DNA of 64,000 nt from Microcyclospora pomicola. Taxonomy: Eukaryota > Ascomycota > Dothideomycetes > Capnodiales. The stretch covers positions 558,001 to 622,000 of the forward strand of contig NHNY01000005.1 of the NCBI GenBank assembly GCA_002786065.1, in the 5' to 3' direction. A model generated the notes under the pieces. It ran no database searches and was not told the origin of the DNA. It saw only the letters and a list, made by a program, of their open reading frames with translations. Shown here piece by piece: positions 29,148-39,880 of the stretch (its first letter is position 1; each line of letters begins with the position of its first letter). The translations under genes were made by a program, and so were the position numbers.

Positions 29148-31328
29148 ATGCATTCCTCTTGCCAACTCTCCCGCATTGCGATCATGCCAATGGCTCTTAG
29201 AACGGTTTTGGCAATCGTGCCAACGCTGGCCCAGGTCACTTTGGGCCACGGGCCTCATGGTCCACCTCATGGCCCACCTCATGGTCCACCTCAAGGCCCT
29301 CCTCACGGCCTACCTCACTACCACGAAAGCTCAACTCTAGGGCCTTCCAAGTACACCGCGCCGGCAGGCTTCCCGTCCTCTGCCTTCTCATCATACTATC
29401 CAGCCCCTTCTGGCCAGGAGCCGCAGCCTGCTATATATGATCCTGTCCTGAACATCACTTACCCTGCGAACCTCACTAATCCTAATACCATCCCGGACAA
29501 TGACCCCGATCCAGTCTATTATCCAATGCCCACGACCAATCTTACTGAGGCTCAAAAGCAGGCTGTGATCGCGGATGCTTTCAACCGGATTGGAGCCATT
29601 GTGGCTAGTAACACTACGCAGTCTAACTGCTCCAAATGTATCGAAAGTCTTTCCATTGCAGCCCAAGCAGCAAAACTTGCCCCTGAAATGCTGCCCGCTG
29701 CCATGGTCGAGGCTTGCACGACTTATAAGCTACACTCCGCCAGTACCTGTGAAGAGGATTTCGAAGCCACGACCTTTGGAGCGATCTGGACTCAAGTGCT
29801 TGCACTCGCCAACGTCACTGGTCTTGATGGCCAGTACATCTGCTGGAATATTGGCTCTTTCTGCCCCGCACCTGCTGTCAGCCCGTTGGATGTATCTTCG
29901 TTCATACCAAAGCCAAAGCCGAAAATAGTGAAGACGTGGAAGCCCAGTGGCAAAAGAGTCAAGGTTCTGCATATGAGCGATTTCCACCTCGATCCTCGTT
30001 ACGAGGTGGGTTCAGAAGGTAATTGCACGTCGAACTTGTGTTGCCGGAGTAATGCAGAAAACACGGGCGTACCAGCTGGGGACATCAGTTTTCCGGCACC
30101 GTTGTATGGCTATTTCGAATGTGACACTCCATACGACCTCGGACTTGCTGCTCTTCAAGCTGTGGGACCATTGACCGGCACTTCAAAGGAGCATCCTTTT
30201 GCTTGGACGATGTATACCGGAGATCTGGTGTCCCATGATCAGCAATCCCAATTGAGCAGGCTGTACACCGAGTATGCTGAAGCCAGTATATACGGCCTCT
30301 TCAAGAAGTATATTTCAGGACCCATATTTCCCGTGCTCGGCAACCATGACTCGAATCCTGAAGCCATTGATGCGCCGCATTCGCTGCCTGGCCCACTCGG
30401 TCAACAAATGAGCTGGAACTATGACCATGTCGCAGCACTTTGGAAGCACGAAGGTTGGATTGACAACAATGCTGCTGAGGAAGCTCGTCTCCACTATGGT
30501 GCATACAGCATTCGTAACCACTATGGCTTGCGTATCATTGCTTTCAACACCGACTTCTGGTACAAGAGCAACTTTCTGAACTACATCAACACTACGGACC
30601 CAGATGTCTCTAATACCTTCAAATTCGTGATCTCCGAACTCCAGGCTGCCGAAGATGCGGGCGAACGCGTCTGGATCACCGGACACGTCCTCTCCGGCTG
30701 GGATGGCAGCAACCCTCTCGCGAACCCGACCAACCTCTTCTACCAGATCATCGACCGTTACAGTCCCCACGTCATCGCCAACGTCTTCTTCGGCCACACC
30801 CACGAAGACTTTACCTACATCTTCTACGCCAACAACGGTACCGTGCACTCACGCTCCGCCGCCCTCACCCCAGCTTGGGTCGGCCCCTCAGTCACCCCAC
30901 TCACCAACCTCAACTCCGGCTTCCGCATGTACGAGGTCGACACGGGCTCCTTCGAGGTCTACGAAGCCTACACCTTCTACTCCGACGTCTCCAGCTTCAC
31001 GGGCCTGGCCAACGCCTCGCACGGCCCCGTCTTCGAGCTCGAGTACAGCACTCGCGACACGTATGGCCCTGCTGCTGAATGGCCGGCGGACGCGCCGCTC
31101 AACGCATCGTTCTGGCATGCCGTGACCGAGGCCATGGAGGACGATCTCGCGCTCGTCAGCACGTTCAATACCTACCAGGGTAAGAGCAGCATCAAGTCGC
31201 CGAACTGCACCACGGAGGCGTGCGCCGCGGCCAAGATCTGCTACATGCGTAGTGGGTCCGTGGCGCTCGGCAGACAGTGTCCGCAGGGGTATGGAAGTGT
31301 GCAGAGTCCGTTCAAGCCAGTGGCGTGA
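29148..31328 (+). CDS. Acid sphingomyelinase-like phosphodiesterase with saposin B domain
   Basis: Secreted or vacuolar metallophosphoesterase that would cleave sphingomyelin-type or related phosphodiesters. Single exon, 726 residues from the first ATG; MPMALRTVLAIVPTLAQ at residue 13 may be the true signal-peptide start. A His/Pro/Gly repeat (PHGPPHGPP) follows. The saposin B domain lies near residues 150-250 with Cys pairs (NCSKCIESL, EACTTYKLH, YICWNIGSFC). The calcineurin-like catalytic domain has the five metal motifs DFHLD, GDLVSHD, GNHDSNP, ITGHVLSG and GHTHEDF. The tail has further paired Cys. Many N-glycosylation sites fit secretion. Fungi often have several paralogues of unproven substrate. 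Confidence 0.88.
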   Translation: MHSSCQLSRIAIMPMALRTVLAIVPTLAQVTLGHGPHGPPHGPPHGPPQGPPHGLPHYHESSTLGPSKYTAPAGFPSSAFSSYYPAPSGQEPQPAIYDPVLNITYPANLTNPNTIPDNDPDPVYYPMPTTNLTEAQKQAVIADAFNRIGAIVASNTTQSNCSKCIESLSIAAQAAKLAPEMLPAAMVEACTTYKLHSASTCEEDFEATTFGAIWTQVLALANVTGLDGQYICWNIGSFCPAPAVSPLDVSSFIPKPKPKIVKTWKPSGKRVKVLHMSDFHLDPRYEVGSEGNCTSNLCCRSNAENTGVPAGDISFPAPLYGYFECDTPYDLGLAALQAVGPLTGTSKEHPFAWTMYTGDLVSHDQQSQLSRLYTEYAEASIYGLFKKYISGPIFPVLGNHDSNPEAIDAPHSLPGPLGQQMSWNYDHVAALWKHEGWIDNNAAEEARLHYGAYSIRNHYGLRIIAFNTDFWYKSNFLNYINTTDPDVSNTFKFVISELQAAEDAGERVWITGHVLSGWDGSNPLANPTNLFYQIIDRYSPHVIANVFFGHTHEDFTYIFYANNGTVHSRSAALTPAWVGPSVTPLTNLNSGFRMYEVDTGSFEVYEAYTFYSDVSSFTGLANASHGPVFELEYSTRDTYGPAAEWPADAPLNASFWHAVTEAMEDDLALVSTFNTYQGKSSIKSPNCTTEACAAAKICYMRSGSVALGRQCPQGYGSVQSPFKPVA
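29253..29317 (+). repeat. 12-bp tandem repeat coding for PHGP units
   Basis: About five imperfect 12-bp units encode (P-H/Q-G-P) repeats just after the signal peptide of the sphingomyelinase. It is probably a length-variable spacer. Confidence 0.75.
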
Positions 31329-31731
31329 TTATAGCATGGGTGTTTTGACAGTTTTGGTCATGTGAGCGAGATGGAAGGCATGATTGACGAAGTTATGTGT
31401 TGATGTATAAAGGTAGAGCAGAGCACGCATGATGATTGATGAGAGTGCAAGAACTGCCAAAGTCGTGATGATCGAGTGAGGTTTCTCTTTGATTGTTACA
31501 ACGCAGTAAGATCCAATGATGACAGAAACAGAAACCAGCAAATGTTGGTGATTCGTAGGATCTTGCACGATCGTTGATAGACGCGGGACTAGTAGTTGGG
31601 GACCTCTGAAATCAGAGGTTGCATGCAACAACGAAAAGTAAACTTGATGTTCATGATGATACAGGACTTTATCCACTGCTGTTTGTCGCCTCGGGGTAAT
31701 CTTCACGGCTACTGCTACATCCTGCACCGGC
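31329..31731. other. Convergent intergenic region
   Basis: 3' regions of the sphingomyelinase and IWS1 genes; no gene recognised. Confidence 0.5.
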
Positions 31732-33220
31732 CTATCGCCGACGCGGCGCCGCTCCAGTCATTCTCCTCAGCGCCTCCTCACTTGCTCCAGCACCCGCACG
31801 TCTCGGACCCATGCCGGCATTACTCAAATTGTTGACTGGCGCGACAGTGTAGGTCCCTAATCCACCCTCCATGCGCGCTCGGTTGCCGGGAATAGGCTGT
31901 GCCAGTGCTTTGCGGCGCTTCTCCAGCGCGAGCGCGGCTCGGTCGGGCACGCTCATCATCTGCGAGCGCGCGGCGGCCTGTGAGGCGAGCGGGTCGAAAG
32001 TGCGCGTCTCGACGGGTCGGTTCCGCATGTCTTTGCCTTTGTTGAGAACGACGCGCATCCATTCACCGACTAGTTTCTCGGCTTGGCGCTTGATCTGTGG
32101 TTGAGGTTGAACAGATTTGGTGTAGAACAAGACGACCTTGCCGATCCCGGATGCGACAAGAGCTTCCTTGTTCATTTTGAGATTGCTGAGAATGGCGAAG
32201 AGTTCGCGCTGGATTTGGTAGTTGGGGAGGGCAGCATCCATATCTGCGGGCTCCAGCATGAAACGTACTGCTTCTAGGATGTTGACATCTGGGTCCACGA
32301 TTTGCGATTGAATGGTATTCCTGTTGAGCATCTCCACGACTTCCGGAAGGACTTTGAGCTTCTGAATTGCAGGCTCGCCTCGTTCGCGTGCTTTTGCATC
32401 TGCTTCACAAGCCGCAGCCATTTTTTGACGCAAGGCTTCGAGCTCAGCGTCGGCCATGGCGTCCAGATCAATACCCTTGCCTCGCTTGACAGTGCGATGT
32501 GATTTCAATGCTTCGTCCATTTTGCGATCAAGCGCACGACGGCGGCCTTGAGGAAAAAGTGTTAGCTCCAATCTCAAAACTCCATACTGAATCTTCCAAC
32601 GACTTACGCTCATCTGGAGTCAAATTCTCCTCATCCTCCGGCGTCTTCGCACGTCTCACAGCTTTGGCGGGTCTTCCGTCCACAGCCTTGCTTTTCCGTG
32701 ACCTCTTCCCATCGATTTCTACCCCACCCTCGAAATTGTCATCGTCGTCTCTGTTCTTTCTTTGTCGCTTGGGCTTCTCGCGCCGCCCTTCCTTCTTTTT
32801 CCTCTTCCGCTCATTCTCCTCTTCCTCCGTGCGTTTACGTTTGTGCTTGCCCAAGAGCCCAACATTGTCCGCATCCACAGGGATAGGTTTGTCCGGGATG
32901 TTGAGTGCATTCGGATCGAAGTCCTCGAATTGTTCTTCATCCAGGTCGTCTAATTCCGAGTCGTCATCTTCACCACCAGCGTTGGGTGGACTGCCAGGTG
33001 CACCTTCATCCTCTTCTTCGGCTACGACATCTGCTGTCTCAGGCGCCTCCTCATCGCCAAACGTTTCTGTGTCAAGCATGGGGTTGCCAAGTGGTGGTGT
33101 GCGTGCAGATGTCTCCTCCTCTACATCGGGGTTCAAATTGTCGCCAGGATCGTTGTTGCCTTGTGGTTCCTCGCCATCCCTAAGCGTCGGGGACCCAGGG
33201 GCTGCTTCAAGATCCTCCAT
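31732..33220 (-). CDS. SPN1: Transcription elongation factor IWS1/SPN1
   Basis: Binds Spt6 and RNA polymerase II and couples elongation with chromatin and mRNA processing. Two exons with an intron at 32547-32607 (61 nt, phase 1) give 475 residues. The N-terminal half is acidic and disordered (ELDDLDEEQFEDFDPNALN) with basic nuclear-localisation runs (KHKRKRTEEEENERKRKKK). The second exon carries the conserved TFIIS N-terminal-like (LW) domain: helices around LKVLPEVVEMLNRN, ILEAVRFMLEP, YQIQRELFAILSNL and VLFYTKSVQPQPQIKRQA, ending with LVGEWMRVVL. The C-terminus is short and basic, ending APRRR. Divergent from TOM5 across 252 bp. Confidence 0.92.
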
Positions 33221-33472
33221 AGCGATTTACAGCAAGGTGTTGATTGTGTTGTAGATTGTGATATCTCACGTTGGCGAAATGATATGGAGGCACGTAGGTC
33301 GGAAAGTGAATACATGTAGCCAGACGCGCTTGTCTTTCGAAGATGGTCCGTGCACAAACCTTACTGCGGCCTCGAGCATCACCTCCCATACATGACCAAA
33401 AAGTTACAAAGCACACGTCCAGACATACTCACATTGAAAACCATCATACCCTTCCACCCGTCGACATAAACC
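33221..33472. promoter_or_regulatory. Short bidirectional promoter of SPN1 and TOM5
   Basis: Only 252 bp separate the start codons of two divergent housekeeping genes, so both core promoters must lie here. I could not identify individual sites. Confidence 0.55.
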
Positions 33473-33732
33473 ATGTTCGGAGGAGGTATGTGTTCTGCGG
33501 ACGCGCCATGATCTGGCAGCAAATTGACTATCTCGCGCAGCACCACCACCACCTTCCGCGGAAGAGCTCCGGCTACAAGAAGCAGTTGCGGCACAAACGG
33601 TGTACGGCGCAGGAATCATGTGTGTGCTGCTTTACCTATGTGAGTCGCGCCATGTATAGATACGAAAAGAGGCGCTGAACTGACGGTTCAACAGCTCCCT
33701 TCGCAGTCGATTATGTCAAGAGATTGGTATAA
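33473..33732 (+). CDS. TOM5: Mitochondrial import receptor subunit TOM5
   Basis: Small tail-anchored subunit of the TOM complex in the outer mitochondrial membrane, passing precursors from the receptors to the Tom40 pore. The gene is easily missed: three exons of 13, 99 and 38 nt. Introns are 33486-33540 and 33640-33694, each 55 nt and in phase 1. The spliced product has 49 residues. It starts MFGG, then APPPPSAEELRLQEAVAAQ, then the membrane helix TVYGAGIMCVLLYLSPFAV, ending DYVKRLV. The layout of Pro-rich start, acidic EEL segment, one helix and the LYLSPFAVDYVK ending is the fungal Tom5 signature. The splice sites are the only ones that restore this frame. The first exon codes for only four full residues. 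Confidence 0.9.
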
Positions 33733-34040
33733 GCGAGCAGACAAGTGAAGTGTATGATGGACAAGCAAATGAACGGGAAGATGGAATGTATACTAGCATG
33801 TGAGGAGAACAGCCTTCATACTTGACTCGAGGCGTCTGCTCGGTGTCCTTTTTGGATGGACAGGAGTATGTGTGCATCAACAAATCCTGCGCAGTCATAT
33901 TCAATACTGGACTCCCAACCTAAGTAGCAGAGACAGTTTCTGCTCCTGACGCCACGCTTGAATGTAGACACTCCGTGATCCATGTATTTCCTCGCAGGTC
34001 TTCAAATCTGGATTACCCACATCTTACACCCGGCAGTTTG
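33733..34040. other. Convergent intergenic region
   Basis: 3' regions of TOM5 and NUP57; nothing else seen. Confidence 0.5.
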
Positions 34041-35423
34041 CTACCGCTTTGCCTGAGTCTGTTCCCATATCTCATACTCTCCTTTGACATCCGCCAACTC
34101 TTTGTTCAGATGTATCAGCTGCCCCTCATAGTCCTGCAGAATCTTCTTCGTCTTTTGTAGCACCTCTTCAGGCACCTGGAGCGAGCCGCTTTGCTGATCT
34201 TGCACCTGCTTCCCAATCTTCTTGCCTTCTTCCTCCAACCACCGTGATCTCTCTCGAAGGGCAACCATGCGTGCCCAGATCTCCTCCTCGCGGCCTACGA
34301 AGACAGGATCGAGCACTTGTCTTTCAAGCGCTTGAAGCTTCCGGCGCAGTTCTTCCTCCGTGCGGTCAAGAGCATATCCGCGATTGCGTAGTACCTGTAC
34401 CTTGACTGCCAATCGGAGACACCGTTGGCTCAACACAGTGTGTTGCCGACGTGAGGCGTCAAGGCGTGTTGAAATGCGTTGCTGATGAATACCCATCACT
34501 GCATTCAAGCAGTTGTTCATCTCGTGCAGTCTAGCGCGCAGCTCGTGAATGGCACGACTCTGGAACTCCACTCGGTCGCTAAGGGCCTTGAAGCCTCTTG
34601 CAAGTACAGGGACAAAGCTGGTCTGCGCGCCGTTTGGCCCTTCGAGAGGCGCCGGTCTGTCTGCGAGTGCAGTCTCCCAGCTCTTCTCATCTTCGTCGAG
34701 GTTGGGGGTATGATACGGAGCAAGGATTGAGGTTGTCGAGTTGTACAGATAACCTTGCAGGAGCGTGTCTTGTGACTGAGGATCCCATTTCTGGATCAGT
34801 GTCTTCGCTTGGTCGAAAACGGTCTTCTGGCCTCGTTGAGGATCGATCCCGCTCGCCTGAAGCCTTAATCGAATCAGCTCTTGCTGCAGAGCACCATTTA
34901 TCCCTCCCGCGACGCTAGAGCCTAGACCTGATTGCAACAGCATCGCAGCTGCCTGCTGTGGATTCGTCTGGTTTGCATTCACGCCTCCACCCATATTCGA
35001 GAATGAGTTTTGTTGAGCATTGTTGTTCCCAAATGCCGACTGAGTATTCGAGGCATTGTTGGCGAGACTGCTTCCGAAGCCATTGGTTGTGCTCGCATTT
35101 CCCCCAAATAGTGATGCACCTGTTCCATTGTTGTTGTTATTGTTGCTCAGTGTTTGAGAAGCTCCGAATAGATTGTTTCCTGATGTGGTATTTGCTTGGT
35201 TGTTATTCGCGTTGAAATTGCCGAAGAGAGAGCCACTAGAAACATGTCAGCAGAGCAATCACTTCAGTACCACCGATACTGACCCTGTGGCTGTGTTTGT
35301 GTTCTGCTGCTGATTACCGCCAAAGAGACTCGAGGTCTGGTTGGTATTGCCTGTGTTGTTGTTACTGCCAAAGGTGGATGAACCGGAGTTGTTGTTTTGT
35401 GGTTGTCCGAAGAGGCTGGACAT
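34041..35423 (-). CDS. NUP57: FG nucleoporin NUP57 (Nup54 homologue)
   Basis: Central-channel nucleoporin that pairs with Nsp1 and Nup49 (human Nup62-Nup54-Nup58) to form the permeability barrier of the nuclear pore. Two exons with an intron at 35236-35283 (48 nt, phase 2) give 444 residues. The N-terminal 130 residues are Asn/Gln/Ser-rich with FG and SLFG repeats (MSSLFGQPQ, SSLFGGNQQ, SLFGNFNANN, ASLFGGN). A Nup54 alpha/beta region follows, and then coiled coils from about FKALSDRVEFQSRAIHEL to the end. The FG region has fewer repeats than in yeast. Divergent from the NDUFA8 gene across 312 bp. Confidence 0.9.
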
Positions 35424-35735
35424 GGTCGCAACCGATGCGACAAAAGCTCCTGTGTGCGAAAGCTGTAGCAGGAATCTTGCAGTAGTAGATTCAACGACCA
35501 ATTGATGTTGGACGTGAGGATGCTGAATGTGCCACTGCGGGATCGAAAAGTTGCACTGCTTTACGCGGTGGTTGTGTCTATGTGAAGTATGAGCGCGCAA
35601 GTACCACAGCTTCACGTCGCGTCAGCCAATCGGTGACACCCGCACCATGTTAAGCCGGGCTTCAGCTTGCTGGACTACAACGACATCCGGCCACAAACTG
35701 CTGCCGGCACCCATTGAATCGTCAGTACCGTCGCC
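35424..35735. promoter_or_regulatory. Bidirectional promoter of NUP57 and NDUFA8
   Basis: A 312-bp region between divergent start codons, containing both promoters and leaders. No specific factor site is identified. Confidence 0.5.
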
Positions 35736-36345
35736 ATGTCTGCGCGAAAGCCAAGGTACGATGTTGCTCCCAAGACTTTATATTAGAAGAGTTCGCACGC
35801 TGACTTATTCCAGATTCAACCAGCAAGTCCTTATCGACACCAATCCCCTCCCCGATTCCATTCCCAAGGTCCAGGAAATCGGTGCCTCGTCCGCGCCACT
35901 TCTCTCCGCCAGCTACTTCATCGGAGCACGCTGTAAGGCATACAATGACGACTTCATGCTGTGTAAGACGGAGGCCAATGGCAAGGGCGAGATGGAGTGC
36001 TTGAAGGAGGGTCGCAAGGTCACGCGTTGCGCTGCCAGCGTGCTGGACGACATCCGGTCAAGCTGCTTGGACGAGTTCCGAAAGCACTGGGAGTGTCTGG
36101 ACGACAACAACCAGCAGCTGTGGCAGTGCCGGAAATTGGAGCGGAGCTTGAACAAATGCGTGTTTGACAACCTGGTACGTTTGCCCCAGAAACACAAAGG
36201 CGGTCAGTCCGCGCATCACAGACCTGCTGACACAGATTCGTGCGTACAGAAATTAGAAAAGACGATTCCTGGTGCTCCCGAAAACGAGATCCCGGTTCAT
36301 CTGCGTAAGAAGCAGATCTTTGCACATTCCATTGCCGGTCAATAG
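35736..36345 (+). CDS. NADH:ubiquinone oxidoreductase (complex I) subunit NDUFA8 / 20.8-kDa type
   Basis: Intermembrane-space accessory subunit of respiratory complex I with twin CX9C (CHCH) motifs oxidised by the Mia40 pathway. Three exons: 35736-35755, 35814-36174 and 36250-36345, giving 158 residues. The first exon encodes MSARKPR. Cys pairs are visible in CKAYNDDFMLC, CLKEGRKVTRC, CLDEFRKHWEC and CRKLERSLNKC, each with CX9C spacing. The last exon encodes KLEKTIPGAPENEIPVHLR, a conserved ending. The second intron is 75 nt, a multiple of three with no stop, so unspliced mRNA would stay open and add 25 residues. The spliced form matches the family better. Confidence 0.92.
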
Positions 36346-37367
36346 ACGAGAAACATGTACAGTATCGACAGGCGTAAAACATGTATCTTAGCCTGTATGG
36401 TCTTTCCCACCTTCACTCGCACTTTGCTGCCACTGGCTTGAAACTTGTCATACAGATCGCTGTCATGGTAGAAGATCCGTCCTATTGATCACTCTACTGC
36501 GGCCTCTTCGCGCTTTGCACTTCTGACCTTAGCCACGAGGCGCGCGCGCATCGACGATATCCTGGCTGGTATCACCTGCAATCCGTGTAAAAGCTGGTAC
36601 CGGCCAGACACAAGGAGAATTTGATCCGGACACTCTTGGGTCAATATGAATGGCACGAATGTTCTGAACAGCCTACCATGACATCGACTATAACACTTTC
36701 AACAGAATCTATGTCTCATCTCTTGCTTCGAACTATCGAATGCTTCGAGTGTCATCGTGCTACACAGTTCCCATCGATATGTCTGTCGTGCCAAGCTCTA
36801 TCGAAGCCCATTCGAGTCAACATGGCAGCTCCTGTGGAGCTTTCCGTCCAGCTCAGATGTATTCTCCTCAAGAAATCTCCGTCTAAGCTGGGTCTTTGTC
36901 ACTGTAAGGACAAGGTAGGAAATTGCTACATATGTCCAGGTAGTCGATTAAGGGAATGTCACGTAACTTTGGCTGTCGGATTACCAAGACTGCAGAGCTT
37001 ACATCAGCAGGAGTCCACCAATCGAAGTGACCAGCGTCAAGTCGGCCAGCGCGTGACGGATTGCCCGCGGTTTACTGGACATGCCATCAGCGTCCAACAA
37101 AGCATCTTTGGTCTGTATCTGTCCGTCGAAGAAATGTCGGTCAGCACAAGCTATGTGATGACCGCTGCTGATAGCGTGGTGCATATGGCAGATAAGACCA
37201 CGGCATTGTGGTACCATCCTTCTCTGTACATATAGACTGGACCTTGTAACCTACCCATTCCTGCTTGTCTTCCTCTTCCAGGTCACGTCTTTTTTTTAAT
37301 TAATCTTGATTTCCAAGTCGACAGACTATTGCAGAGAGCCGTAGCGATATCAGCCGGAAAATCGATC
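36346..37367. other. Intergenic region with one dubious open frame
   Basis: About 1 kb between two plus-strand genes. A 204-codon plus frame at 36621-37235 is long but Cys/Ser/Leu-rich without domain, signal or codon bias like its neighbours; I regard it as chance. The last 100 bp is probably the NmrA-like leader. Confidence 0.4.
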
Positions 37368-38452
37368 ATGGCGACGACATCGACCAATATCCTCATATTT
37401 GGCGCCACCGGGCTCATCGGCGAGCACATCACACAGGCTATTCTGGCAAACAAGCAGCATTTCGGGAAGATTGGCGTCTTCACCTCCTCGAACACCATCT
37501 GGACCAAGTCTGATGAGATCAACAAACTGAAGGAACATGGCGTCGAGATCATCTCGGGAGACTTGAAATCAGCCCACGATGTGCGCGAGGCTTATGATGG
37601 TTATGACACGATCGTCTCAGCGGTTGGACGGGCTGCCATTGAACATCAGATCCAACTGATAGAGATCGCCGATGCACATCCGAGTGTGAGGAGGTTCTTT
37701 CCGAGCGAATATGGCACGGACGTCGAGTATGTCTTCCTAGTTGTGGTGGAATGCTCTCGCAGTTTTAGTCGCTGGCACTTTGCCTTGTCCATCCAACAGA
37801 AAAGACGTGCCAGCTATAGTAGGCACACCTTGTGCTAACCTGTCGCAGATACGACGCCACTTCAGCCGAAGAAAAGCCTCATCAAGCGAAGCTGAAAGCG
37901 CGTGCTCTGCTCAAAACTGTCAAGAGCCTCGAGCACACATACGTGGTCACTGGACCATACGGCGACGGGATCCCGGGCTTATACCTCTCAGCCCAAAAGC
38001 CTGAAAACGAAGCCATTGGATCGTTTGACGTAAAGCGCAAACACGCCGTTCTCCTCGGTGATGGCAATGGCAAGGTCAGTCTCACCACGACGCGGGACGT
38101 CGGGAAATTCGTGGCTGCCGCACTCGTGCACTCTGTCGACACGAAGAACATGGCCTTGAAGGTGAACAGCTTCACGGCGACTCCCAAGGAGATCCTGGCG
38201 GAATTCGAGAAGCAGACCGGCGGCGAATCCTGGACGGTGAAATATACGAGTCTGGATGCTGTGAAGCAACTCGAGCAAGAGGCTTGGGCGAATGGCAGCT
38301 CCGTCGCTGGTCTTGCGACGTTGAGGAGGATCTGGACCGAGGGCAAAACGTTGTACGCGAAGCGTGACAATGATGTTGTAGGGCTGGAAAATGGTGTCGA
38401 TGATCTGAGCAGTGCAGTCGCACAGGCTATCGAAGTGCAAAGAGGGAATTGA
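37368..38452 (+). CDS. NmrA-like / isoflavone-reductase-family NAD(P)-binding protein
   Basis: Atypical short-chain dehydrogenase of the PCBER/isoflavone reductase-like group. These bind NADPH, and some act on aromatic secondary metabolites while others sense redox state. The start at 37368 opens a Rossmann fold with the motif GATGLIG (residues 11-17). One intron, 37727-37848 (122 nt, phase 2), joins PSEYGTDVEY to DATSAEEKPHQAK; 320 residues in all. Further family marks are GYDTIVSAVGRAA, RRFFPSEYG and TYVVTGPYGDG; the usual catalytic Lys falls in the KPHQAKLKARALL segment. The C-terminal half forms the substrate pocket. Substrate unknown. No biosynthetic neighbours are visible. Confidence 0.85.
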
Positions 38453-39380
38453 AATTTTTGACGATGATCAGAGTCACTGCGAGACTCAAACAGGCCCTGT
38501 CTGAGGGAATCTGATGCCGGCAATGAGACACGAAGTCAGACACAAATGAACGGGGCTTCACGATTTGAACTTGCCGACAGCCGCAATAAAGCGTTTCCTG
38601 TCCAGATAGACATGACCAACTAAAACAGTTTCCCAAGCTTTCGTCCGCCTCCCTTCAGCACGACGGGTTTGTACGCTCAGCTGTCACTCTTGATCCTCGT
38701 CTTTCCGCGCTTTACAACCTTGCTCATACAACTCTATCGCTGATTCTCTCATCTACAGCGCAAGCCAGGACTCGATACGACCAGCCTGTACAACTTTTGG
38801 AATCGCAAGTTTGAAGTCTCAACGAGCTTCTAGTCGTGATGGTAGATGAAAACACTGTCGTGGGCATGAAACAGCTTGTTCCGCGAGGTAGTGAGCATAC
38901 CGGAAACCATCTGAACACGAGCGTCGGGCGGATTGTGGTTACAAACGCGATTGAGAATCAAGTCACAAGATCAATTCCAAGAGATGGACATGATGCGTTG
39001 CCGCGAATATCAACGATGTGTGTACAGAAGTGCAGCGAAACTGCAGGCATGAATTCGCTTTGACTCCTTCCTCCCGCACTGATAAAAAAGAAGGGACCCT
39101 CCGGCACCCAGCTGCGAACCAGCCAGGAAACCGATGGGCCCGCTCTCATAACAAGCGACGAGCCCCCTCCCTCAAACCGAGATAGCAGTGCCCGTAGGTC
39201 TTACGCTTCGTCTCGACGGGAGCAGTATTCAACGCGCGCGACGCCAAAACAATAAAAGCAACCCAGAACGCCAAAACCCGACGCCGCCGGCCTCTCGTCC
39301 CTGGGTGAGCTGCCACGTCGGGTCTCACGCTTCCACACGCAGGCGGTAACCTGGCCAGACTGAAGGATATCAAAGCAACG
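38453..39380. other. Convergent intergenic region
   Basis: 3' side of the NmrA-like gene and of the small minus-strand gene. Frames here are short and unremarkable. Confidence 0.45.
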
Positions 39381-39572
39381 CTACCTCCCAAACGCCAAAT
39401 CCAAAACGCTGAACAACAACATAAACAAGTACTTCGGGATGCGGTCGGCCTCGGGAGGCGTGGCCGCGATCCACGCGAAGGCGTGGAATAGAAGGGAGTA
39501 GTACTACTTCTCCATCTTCTTCATCATGGCCTTCGGCACGAGCTTCTTCAGGTTGGCTCTGAACTTGCCCAT
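39381..39572 (-). CDS. Putative 63-codon small membrane protein interrupted by one TAG
   Basis: The ATG at 39572 opens MGKFRANLKKLVPKAMMKK, then MEK and a TAG at 39504-39506. Reading on in the same frame without shift gives YYSLLFHAFAWIAATPPEA, then DRIPKYLFMLLFSVLDLAF, to a second TAG at 39381-39383. Both halves are strongly GC-rich at third codon positions, as in real genes. The product would be basic at its start with two short hydrophobic segments. A good donor at 39836 and acceptor at 39576 define a 261-nt intron in the 5' leader, which supports transcription on this strand. Options are a 22-residue peptide with coincidental downstream coding signal, a pseudogene (CAG to TAG), an intron starting at GTAGTA, or recoding. 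I do not recognise the family. Confidence 0.45.
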
Positions 39573-39880
39573 GACCTGGGAGAAATGTCAGCGAAATGAG
39601 CCTTAAGAGAGGTAAGATGACGGGAAAGCAGGGAGAAAACGAGAATGAGAGAACTGGAAACAGGCGAGGTGAGGGGGTTTGCGCAAGACGAGATGCGGAT
39701 GAGAAGGAAGATGGCGTGAGTTGATCCGAGGCCGCATCCACACGGTCGCACACTGATAACGCGACGACAGCGAGTCGTACGTAACGAACCGATCGGCGAG
39801 CAAAACCCCGCGAGGTAGAAAAGGGGCAGGACTCACTTGTTGCTGATTCCGTCGAAGTGGTGCTGGACGGAGATAGGTGA
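39573..39880 (-). promoter_or_regulatory. 5' leader with a 261-nt intron for the small minus-strand gene
   Basis: A CA-rich leader ends at an ACAA/GTGAGT donor (39836). The acceptor CTCCCAG sits three bases before the ATG, and the intervening sequence is pyrimidine-rich. Leader introns of this kind are common in highly expressed fungal genes. No transcript evidence is available. Confidence 0.45.

Noticed and set aside
36621-37235. 204-codon plus-strand open frame
   Set aside because: No domain, signal, codon bias or neighbouring exon; composition looks like chance despite its length.
39384-39506. Intron beginning GTAGTA as explanation for the TAG in the small minus-strand gene
   Set aside because: Not excluded, but the sequence after it stays open, strongly GC-ending and protein-like for 40 codons, which introns in this window do not show.
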